From positions 310,001 through 374,000 of the forward strand of contig NZ_JANCNS010000002.1 in the NCBI RefSeq assembly GCF_022570735.2: 64,000 nucleotides of DNA, written 5' to 3'. Positions 17,680 through 23,341 of this stretch are shown here, piece by piece; the stretch's first letter is position 1, and each line of letters begins with the position of its first letter. The position numbers and the translations under genes were made by a program. Below the pieces are notes generated by a model. The model made no database searches and was not told the DNA's origin. It saw only the letters and a list, made by a program, of their open reading frames with translations. The DNA is from Christiangramia oceanisediminis. Its GTDB lineage: Bacteria > Bacteroidota > Bacteroidia > Flavobacteriales > Flavobacteriaceae.

Positions 17680-18348
17680 CTACTTATTAGTCATAATAAA
17701 ATTTAAAACTCCTTGATACATAATCTCAACTTGTTCCTTGGTATACTCAGTATATTTACCATGAGCAGCTCTATTTCGTAAATCTAACCAGGCAGTTACA
17801 TTTTTCTGCTCTAAAACTCCGTAAACGTTAGCTTTAGCAAGATCTGCGTTCATTGTGTCTGCTTTTTTAGCTTTAGTGTCTCCAGCATTATTTGTAAACT
17901 CAATATCTATTGAATTTTTCTTGCAGATTAAACGTAAGTGTTCTTCTAATACAGAACCAATCATTACAGCCGCAGCATCTTTATAATTTTGATCGAGTAA
18001 GTATTTACCCATTTCAAGAAAATCTGAGAAAATTTCAGCAGAAATCATCATAGTTATTGCCAATAGCCAATCATTGTCTATTTCATCTTTTATAGCGAGC
18101 AAAATGTTTATTCCACTTTCAATCTCTCGGAAACCTACTCCCTTTACTCTGGATTCAAAATCTTTATAATAAATATGAGAATCACCGTATAAATTTTTAA
18201 TAAATGATAAGGATGCAGTTCGGAATCCATCTTTTAAACCTCTATCTACTATTTCTCCAGATAACTCTACAAATTTTTTAGTTGCTAAGACTTTTCTACC
18301 TTGATCAATAAGTTTGTCAGTTCTCTTTATTAAATCCTGTTTATTCAT
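17680..18348 (-). CDS. Hypothetical protein with a C-terminal HEPN-like motif (cassette 4)
   Basis: A 222 aa soluble, largely helical protein. The C-terminal half (residues ~110-220) contains LLDQNYKDAAAVMIGSVLEE and WLDLRNRAAHGKYTEYTKEQ. R191/R193 and H196 form an R-x4-H-like pair similar to the HEPN RNase active motif or to DUF4145-type proteins. No antitoxin is encoded in the same cassette. The stop codon overlaps the paired end of site 8. A defence or toxin role is inference from the motif and the cassette context. Confidence 0.5.
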   Translation of the reverse strand: MNKQDLIKRTDKLIDQGRKVLATKKFVELSGEIVDRGLKDGFRTASLSFIKNLYGDSHIYYKDFESRVKGVGFREIESGINILLAIKDEIDNDWLLAITMMISAEIFSDFLEMGKYLLDQNYKDAAAVMIGSVLEEHLRLICKKNSIDIEFTNNAGDTKAKKADTMNADLAKANVYGVLEQKNVTAWLDLRNRAAHGKYTEYTKEQVEIMYQGVLNFIMTNK

Positions 18349-18363
18349 TCAAATTTATTGTTT

Positions 18364-18513
18364 GCATTAGTGCCAACGGTTTGCGGTTATCGCAAGTTGC
18401 GGGAGTAGGAACGCGGATTTGTCGGCTTACCGGTTTTGTTTCTTGGTTTCTAAAATTACACTTTTTTCGGAATACCCGGAATTTGAGATGAACCGCTGTT
18501 GTGCACAGTTTTA
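18364..18513 (-). repeat. Cassette site 9
   Basis: The left end GCATTAGTGCCAAC pairs with site 8 (17667). The right end GTTGTGCACAGTTTTA (18498-18513) pairs with TAAAATTGTGCACAAC of site 10. The body is essentially consensus: GCGGTTATCGCAAGTTGCGG, TTGTCGGCTTACCGGTTTTG, TACCCGGAATTTGAGATGAA. Confidence 0.93.
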
Positions 18514-19053
18514 TTTGATTAATTCCCCATTTTCATCAAATTCAGTTTTTTTGGTTAAAAAACCACGTTTATTGTAAATAGAAACCTCCTTAATTTTCCC
18601 GTTAGGATAAAATCGTTTTAATTCTCCAACTACGAGTTCATTTTTAAATTCTCCTACCAACCGAATTGTACCATTTGAATAATATCCTGTTTCAATACCT
18701 TCACATTTTTTGTCGCATTTTCTAAAGATGTAATTCGGTTCAGTGTGAGTTAAAAGATATTCTCTAATTTTAGGTATATATAAAGTGTCTGAATTTATCT
18801 CCTGGTTTATTTCCACCTGATGAACTTCTCCTATTTCTGATGCAAAAAGTTTGTATAATCCCTTTTCAGGAAGTATTATTTTTCCTTCATCTGATTCAAA
18901 TGTTGAGTAGGATTTTCCATTCTTTTCAAGATGGTATAAATCACTTTCAATAATTTTTTCAGAACAAGAATCTTTAAAGATAAGTTCGTATTCAATTTCT
19001 TGACTATAAACCGAAATTGTAGAAAAAAATATTATTAAATAAGTGATTTTCAT
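18511..19053 (-). CDS. Secreted MORN/YwqK-like repeat protein (cassette 3)
   Basis: A 180 aa exported protein with a signal peptide to about residue 17 (MKITYLIIFFSTISVYSQ). The N-terminal part has no known domain. The C-terminal third has MORN-like repeats of the YwqK type: GYYSNGTIRLVGEFKNE, GELKRFYPNGKIKEVSIY, KTEFDENGELIK. In Bacteroidota this module appears in many envelope proteins. The toxin-antitoxin label often attached to YwqK is not supported here. The stop overlaps the extended paired end of site 9. Confidence 0.65.
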   Translation of the reverse strand: MKITYLIIFFSTISVYSQEIEYELIFKDSCSEKIIESDLYHLEKNGKSYSTFESDEGKIILPEKGLYKLFASEIGEVHQVEINQEINSDTLYIPKIREYLLTHTEPNYIFRKCDKKCEGIETGYYSNGTIRLVGEFKNELVVGELKRFYPNGKIKEVSIYNKRGFLTKKTEFDENGELIK

Positions 19054-19059
19054 CTGTTA

Positions 19060-19207
19060 TAAAATTGTGCACAACGGCTGCGGTTATCGCAAGTTGCGGG
19101 AGTTGGGACGCAAACTTGTCGGCTTACCGTTTTAGTTCTTGTTTTCTAAAATGACACTTTTTCCTCAATACCCGGAATTTGAGATGAACCGCTGTTGGGC
19201 GTAGTTA
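19060..19207 (-). repeat. Cassette site 10
   Basis: The left end TAAAATTGTGCACAAC pairs with site 9. The right end GTTGGGCGTAGTTA (19194-19207) pairs with TAATTACGCCCAAC of site 11. Near-consensus body. Confidence 0.93.
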
Positions 19208-19627
19208 TTTTGTTTTTATACTCTGCAAATATTCTTTTGCAGTCATCACTGGTAGCAAAGACTTTTTAAAATCTTTTCCATTTCTGGTTATTATGATGTC
19301 GCAATCTGAATCAGTCGCACTGAAATATTGTAAGGCATCTTCAAAATCCTTGAAATCAGAGTTCAATCCCTTTTCAATAATGTGTTCATCAAGTTTACAG
19401 ATTTCGCATATGATTTTGAATTTTCTCAGTTTCTCTTGAGCAATTTTTGCAGATTCAAATTTGGAAAGAAAATAGTTTAATGTGGCAAATGATATTGGAG
19501 AAACAACTATTGTTAATTGTTCTTTGTCGGCTAACGATGCTACTTTAGCAATGGAATCATAAAAAGGATCTCGTTCCCCGAGTAAATCAAGAATGACATT
19601 TGTATCTAGAAATAATCTTTTTTTCAT
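19205..19627 (-). CDS. vapC: PIN-domain toxin, VapC-like (cassette 2)
   Basis: A 140 aa PIN-domain endoribonuclease-like protein. Acidic residues expected at the metal site are D8 (FLDTNVILDLL), D94/D97 in SDFKDFEDALQY and D108/D110 in DSDCDIIITRN. The end FKKSLLPVMTAKEYL is typical of this Bacteroidota PIN group. The preceding gene is its antitoxin; the two are directly adjacent (antitoxin stop at 19628, toxin start at 19627). Together they form one cassette between sites 10 and 11. The symbol is by family analogy. Confidence 0.88.
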   Translation of the reverse strand: MKKRLFLDTNVILDLLGERDPFYDSIAKVASLADKEQLTIVVSPISFATLNYFLSKFESAKIAQEKLRKFKIICEICKLDEHIIEKGLNSDFKDFEDALQYFSATDSDCDIIITRNGKDFKKSLLPVMTAKEYLQSIKTK

Positions 19628-19876
19628 TTATTTATATTTCTCCAATAATGAATCTGAATACTCTTTTTTATAATCTAAGTCAGTCGGAATTTTTGTTCCA
19701 GTAGCTAGACTTTTAATAAATGGAGAAATTTCAAAATCTGAATCTTTTTTGTCAGTAGTCAGCGATTGTAAATACGCTTCTACAATTCTTGATAAGCTCA
19801 TTTTCTTATCGGAAGCATATTTTTTCGCTTGTTCAATTATTTCCTGGTTAAGTTTTAATGTCAGCTTTGTATCCAT
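19628..19876 (-). CDS. DUF6364-type antitoxin paired with VapC-like toxin (cassette 2)
   Basis: An 82 aa protein with a ribbon-helix-helix-like N-terminus (KLTLKLNQEIIEQAKKYASD, then KMSLSRIVEAYL) and a charged, flexible C-terminus that ends LEKYK. This is the usual form of antitoxins (DUF6364) that precede PIN toxins in Bacteroidota. The N-terminal domain should bind the operon promoter and the tail should wrap the toxin. Confidence 0.82.
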   Translation of the reverse strand: MDTKLTLKLNQEIIEQAKKYASDKKMSLSRIVEAYLQSLTTDKKDSDFEISPFIKSLATGTKIPTDLDYKKEYSDSLLEKYK

Positions 19877-20121
19877 AAAACAAATATTTATACGTACAAA
19901 AATAGTTAAAATATCCGTATTATTTAAAATGGAGTAGAATTTTTGTAAATAATTACGCCCAACGGCTGCGGTTATCGCAAGTTGCGGGAGTTGGGACGCG
20001 AAGTTGTCGGATTATTTGTTTTCTTTCCTGGTTTCTAAAATTACACTTTTTCGGTAATACCCGTTATTTGCGATAAGCCGTCTTAAGTTTAATTTCTCTA
20101 AATTTTGAATGTATAACCAGA

Positions 20122-20260
20122 AAGAACAAAAGAGAGGAATAAGATTACATGAACCGTGGGAACTTGAGATTCCGTCAACAATGGTGATCCCCTCTCTTTT
20201 CTACTTTAATTTCGTTTAGTTCTGTGAGACCTGGATCTCGTTTTTAAGTCGATGAAAACC
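20122..20260 (+). ncRNA. Predicted bridge (seeker) RNA of IS110 copy B
   Basis: Same two-loop fold as copy A. The target loop is closed by AAAAGAGAGG (20128) and CCTCTCTTTT (20191), with ATGAACCGT at 20149-20157 and CAACAA at 20176-20181. The donor loop carries TTAGTTCT (20216-20223), identical to the right end at 21275-21282, and TTTTTAAG at 20241. At this site the left guide has two mismatches to the flank (ATAAGCCGT). Confidence 0.68.
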
Positions 20261-20290
20261 AAAGTAGCTGTTCTTTCCAATCATTCTCTT

Positions 20291-21256
20291 ATGGATAAAA
20301 TTAAACATTTTTACGGAGTAGACATCAGTAAATCATTCTTTGATGTAGTTGACCAGGATGGCAAGCATGATCAATTCTCCAATGATGAAAAAGGCTTTAA
20401 GGGCTTACTGAAGTTTATTAATAAAGACAGTTTGGTAGTTATGGAAGCCACTGGTTATTATCATTACAGATTAGCTCAGTATCTGTATGAGAAAGGTATA
20501 GCGGTGTCGGTTGTGAATCCACTTTCGGTGAAGCGTTTTATTCAGATGAAGCTCTCCAAGGTCAAGACGGATAAAAGTGATGCCAGAGCGATCTGTGAAT
20601 ATGCCCAAGCCAATAAAGTTCCTTTATATACGGCTAGAAATTCTGTTCAGGCAGAATGTTTGCAGCTGCTGAGTCTGCAGGATCTTTACCTGAAGCAACG
20701 TACAGCCGTAAAGAACAAGATCCATGGAGAGAAAGCTCTGGGAACACCTTCAAATACGGTCAGTAGATCGTTATTACGCATGCTGAAGCAATTAGAGAAG
20801 GAATTAGATCAGATTGAAACCAAGCTGGAATCCCTAGTCAGGAAAACCCAGGAAGAACAACTGGAGCAATTAACCAGCATTCCGGGAATGGGAAAGAAGA
20901 CGGCGATGTTATTGATCGTTCTCACAGACGGATTTACCAGTTTTGAGAACGCCAGGCAGCTTTGCTGTTATACCGGCATCACTCCGACGATTAGGCAATC
21001 CGGAACCAGTGTAAGAGGTCGCAGTCGAATCAGCAAGGTAGGCAATCGAAAGCTTCGGAATTTACTTTTCATGTGTAGCTTCACTGCCTGTAAAACCAAC
21101 AAGGCCTGCAGGGAAATCTATGAGCGAATCGTAGAGAAGGGAAAGAGTAAGAAACTGGCACTAATAGCAGTATGTAATAAACTCCTGAAACAGGCATTTG
21201 CCATCGCTAAGTCCGGAACTTATTACCAGGAAAATTATATGTCGAAATTAGCTTAA
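20291..21256 (+). CDS. IS110-family transposase (copy B)
   Basis: Intact DEDD recombinase, 321 aa from the ATG at 20291. An in-frame ATG 39 bp upstream exists only in this copy and lies in the bridge-RNA region, so it is not used here. It has the same motifs as copy A: GVDISK, VVMEATGYYHY, KTDKSDARA, LTSIPGMGKKTAMLL and RQSGTSVRGRSRISKVGNRK. The C-terminal 90 residues are nearly identical between copies. Confidence 0.92.
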   Translation: MDKIKHFYGVDISKSFFDVVDQDGKHDQFSNDEKGFKGLLKFINKDSLVVMEATGYYHYRLAQYLYEKGIAVSVVNPLSVKRFIQMKLSKVKTDKSDARAICEYAQANKVPLYTARNSVQAECLQLLSLQDLYLKQRTAVKNKIHGEKALGTPSNTVSRSLLRMLKQLEKELDQIETKLESLVRKTQEEQLEQLTSIPGMGKKTAMLLIVLTDGFTSFENARQLCCYTGITPTIRQSGTSVRGRSRISKVGNRKLRNLLFMCSFTACKTNKACREIYERIVEKGKSKKLALIAVCNKLLKQAFAIAKSGTYYQENYMSKLA

Positions 21257-21298
21257 AAGGACTTGGAATTTACCTTAGTTCTTTGTTAGCCACAGTGT

Positions 21299-21856
21299 CT
21301 AGTTAATAAATTGTTTTCTATTGTTCCTGATATATTTAATTCTTAAATCGCTAATTCTTTCTTTCTCCTCCAATTCATAAAACCTATCATCGATTTCATT
21401 CAGAGGATTGTCTTTGTAAGATTCTTGAAAGCTATCAAGAGTTCCATCATCAAATTTTGAAAGCCACTCAAAATTATCTCTTAAAGTTTTGTTCGCTTCT
21501 TTAGCTAATTGTGCATATTTATGTGCTCCAATAACCGAAAATCCTATTTCTGCCATTTCAGCAAATTCGCCACTTGAATTGAAATAGAATTGATTAAATC
21601 CACCATTATTTACCTCTCCTTCCAGAATCCAAGTTGAATAAAAAGCTTGTTTTCCAATATTCATATTTTGGATAACTTCAAATTCATTAGCAAAGTCTTC
21701 ATTAAAAGCTAAACATATATTATCAAATATAGCTTGTTCTAATTCTGAGTCTGGAATTGAATCTAGAATGTCTAAAGTTATTTTTTCATGTATTATACGA
21801 TTATTCCATTTCTCAAACGATGAATCTAGTAGATCATCCATTTCTTCTTTTGTCAT
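21299..21856 (-). CDS. DUF4375 (DMP19-like) protein (cassette 1)
   Basis: A 185 aa acidic protein. The DUF4375 signature is present in the middle: QAFYSTWILEGEVNNGGFNQ, then YFNSSGEFAEMAEIGFSVIG and AHKYAQLAKEANKTL. The Neisseria DMP19 protein of this family is a DNA mimic that titrates an HTH repressor; whether this one mimics DNA is unknown. It is the first cassette after the integrase. Its stop is at the paired end of site 11, while its upstream half has been separated from the integrase-side core by an IS3 element. Confidence 0.75.
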   Translation of the reverse strand: MTKEEMDDLLDSSFEKWNNRIIHEKITLDILDSIPDSELEQAIFDNICLAFNEDFANEFEVIQNMNIGKQAFYSTWILEGEVNNGGFNQFYFNSSGEFAEMAEIGFSVIGAHKYAQLAKEANKTLRDNFEWLSKFDDGTLDSFQESYKDNPLNEIDDRFYELEEKERISDLRIKYIRNNRKQFIN

Positions 21857-21986
21857 ATGATGTAAGTTTTGAGAAATTTACTAAAATTGAGGATACGTTA
21901 GAATCTGAATTTTTACTTTTTAATCTCAGGACTTTCTTGTATTATACTGAAATAGGTTGACCATTTTTGATTCAATTTTCGACAGT

Positions 21987-22853
21987 TTAAATGGTCAATA
22001 ATTCTAAATTTTGTTTGTCCCTTTTGTAGGAATGATAGTCTACATTTCTATTCATATGCACAAAGTTAGGGGTGTTCAGTTTGAGACTAAAATGGGGTCT
22101 TTTGTTGTTGTAAATCTCCACAGCCCGTTTGACCATCTTCCTGGCTAAGTTAGTATTTTTTATAGTTCGTATTAAATCATATTCATATTTGAGGGTTCTG
22201 TTGATTCTCTCAGCCACGGCGTTCTCGTAGGGATCGTACTTCTCGGTCATGCTCATTTGTATTCCATGTTCCTCAGCAAAGCTGGTATATTGAGGATTGC
22301 AATACTGAATTCCACGATCTGAATGATGGATGAGTTTCTGATTCTTGTATTTTCTATTTTTAATGGCCATTCTAAGGGCATCGATGCACAGTGATGTCTT
22401 CATATGGCTTGCCAGTTTATACCCCATAATTTGCTTGGAATAGGTGTCTGTGACTAATGCCAGATAACTGTGTCCGTTCTGCGTTTTGATATAGGTAATA
22501 TCGCTTACCCAAAGTTGTTCCGGTCTGGTGGGAACTTTATCTTTTACCAGGTTTTTGTATTTAAAGAATCGATGTTTTGAATCGGTTGTGATATGGAACC
22601 GCTTTAATTTAGGAACGAGCAGGTTATTCATTCGCATTATACGATAGAATTTATCTCTTCCTATTTTAATACCGAGTCTTTTCATATCAGCCTTTAATTC
22701 CTGATATAGTTTAATTCCACCGGTGCGCAGTCCGTATTGTCTGCGATACTCTTTGATGAGGCGAATGATAATCTGTTGTTGACATTGCCTTTTCTGATGA
22801 GATTTTAACCGCTTATAGAAAGCTTGTTTAGAAACCCCAAAACATTGGATCAA
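21987..22853 (-). CDS. IS3-family transposase OrfB (DDE integrase domain)
   Basis: A 288 aa frame beginning at a TTG that overlaps the orfA stop (TTGA). It contains the HTH_21 region (RQYGLRTGGIKLYQEL) and the rve integrase core with DDE residues: WVSDITYIKT (first D), HHSDRGIQYCNP (second D) and DPYENAVAERINRTLKYEY (E). The C-terminus ends YNNKRPHFSLKLNTPNFVH as in IS150/IS3 groups. It is probably made as an OrfAB fusion by -1 frameshifting at the site listed separately. Confidence 0.9.
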   Translation of the reverse strand: MIQCFGVSKQAFYKRLKSHQKRQCQQQIIIRLIKEYRRQYGLRTGGIKLYQELKADMKRLGIKIGRDKFYRIMRMNNLLVPKLKRFHITTDSKHRFFKYKNLVKDKVPTRPEQLWVSDITYIKTQNGHSYLALVTDTYSKQIMGYKLASHMKTSLCIDALRMAIKNRKYKNQKLIHHSDRGIQYCNPQYTSFAEEHGIQMSMTEKYDPYENAVAERINRTLKYEYDLIRTIKNTNLARKMVKRAVEIYNNKRPHFSLKLNTPNFVHMNRNVDYHSYKRDKQNLELLTI

Positions 22854-23239
22854 CCATTTTCTTTTAAACGGTTTTGCTTCTTTTTTTCGATCTCGTCTGC
22901 TAATGTTTTGGGCAATGACTTTTTTGACATATCAACCCCCGTAATAAGTTCCATGTCAGCAATAATGTCTTGTTGGAAGTCTTTTACAAACTCCAGTTCC
23001 TCAATCTTTTCTTTTAGTTTCTTGATTTCATCTTTCTTGCTCATCCCTTGTTTCTTTTGTTCTAAAGTACTGTATTTTTTCAACCAGTAATAGATGGAAG
23101 CTCTTGAAACCTGATACTTATCGGAAGCATGATTGATCGAGATCTGTGCATTTTGGATTTGATCGATGATAACCAGCTTAAGATCATAACCTACTTTTTT
23201 GTAGGAAGTTTTTCGACAGTGTTGATTTTGTTCTTTCAT
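22850..23239 (-). CDS. IS3-family OrfA (HTH_8-type DNA-binding subunit)
   Basis: A 129 aa protein with an N-terminal helix-turn-helix (LKLVIIDQIQNAQISINHAS, then YQVSRASIYYWLKKY) and a leucine-zipper-like coiled coil (KKDEIKKLKEKIEELEFVKD). It recognises the IS ends and dimerises with the transposase. Confidence 0.88.
   Translation of the reverse strand: MKEQNQHCRKTSYKKVGYDLKLVIIDQIQNAQISINHASDKYQVSRASIYYWLKKYSTLEQKKQGMSKKDEIKKLKEKIEELEFVKDFQQDIIADMELITGVDMSKKSLPKTLADEIEKKKQNRLKENG
22862..22868 (-). promoter_or_regulatory. Programmed -1 frameshift heptamer for OrfAB
   Basis: On the minus strand the heptamer T TTA AAA sits in the orfA frame seven codons before its stop, fitting X XXY YYZ. 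Slipping back one base continues as FKRKWLIQCFG into OrfB, giving the fused transposase expected of IS3 elements. Confidence 0.65.
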
Positions 23240-23299
23240 TAGGTATAGTGCTAAAAGGTTTAATTTTTAGTCAACCTATTTCAGGAAAGTACATCTATT

Positions 23300-23337
23300 G
23301 ACATTGTGGCTAACTCGTTATATCCGCAGCAATATAG
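23300..23337 (-). repeat. attI-like half-site next to the integrase
   Basis: CATTGTGGCTAAC (23302-23314) is the partner of the displaced end of site 11 (GTTAGCCACAGTG). It is followed by TCGTTATATCCGCAGCAA, which loosely resembles the left inner arm of the sites (CGCTTATCGCAAG) but has no right half. It lies 27 bp after the integrase stop, where the first cassette begins. Confidence 0.65.
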
Positions 23338-23341
23338 TTAT

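Larger units (their letters stand above)
16331..17680 (-). repeat. Cassette site 8, split by IS110 copy A
   Basis: The left end TTAAAATGCTGCACAAC (16331-16347) pairs with site 7, and the body runs to GATGAACCG at 16463. The remaining outer end GTTGGCACTAGTGC resumes at 17667-17680 after the IS. It pairs with GCATTAGTGCCAAC of site 9. The insertion therefore lies between the inner and outer arms of the right half. Confidence 0.85.
20081..21284 (+). mobile_element. IS110-family element, copy B
   Basis: About 1.2 kb, inserted at the same position of the cassette site and in the same orientation as copy A. The left end is almost identical to copy A (differences near 20108-20112, 20165 and 20185). 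The coding region differs by scattered substitutions, so the copies are not a very recent duplication. Confidence 0.88.
19950..21297 (-). repeat. Cassette site 11, split by IS110 copy B
   Basis: The left end TAATTACGCCCAAC (19950-19963) pairs with site 10. The body runs to GATAAGCCG at 20080. The displaced outer end GTTAGCCACAGTG is at 21285-21297 and pairs with CATTGTGGCTAAC beside the integrase (23302-23314). Confidence 0.88.
21948..23283 (-). mobile_element. IS3-family element (orfA/orfB)
   Basis: About 1.34 kb. The ends TGAAATAGGTTGAC and GTCAACCTATTTCA are perfect inverted repeats at 21948 and 23283. No clear target duplication was found. It carries orfA (22850-23239) and orfB (21987-22853) in the usual overlapping arrangement. 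It sits between the integrase-side core and the DUF4375 gene, so it may supply or block transcription of the first cassette. Confidence 0.9.

Noticed and set aside
9319-21297. CRISPR array as explanation for the regularly spaced repeats
   Set aside because: Repeats are ~140 bp, spaced by whole genes of varying size, and no cas gene is present.
9319-21297. MITE-type transposable elements as explanation for the sites
   Set aside because: There is no target duplication. The outer ends pair with the neighbouring site rather than within the same element, which MITEs do not predict. Still the main alternative to test.
21948-23283. Target-site duplication of the IS3 element
   Set aside because: Flanks ATTATAC and GGAAAGT do not match, so no duplication is claimed.
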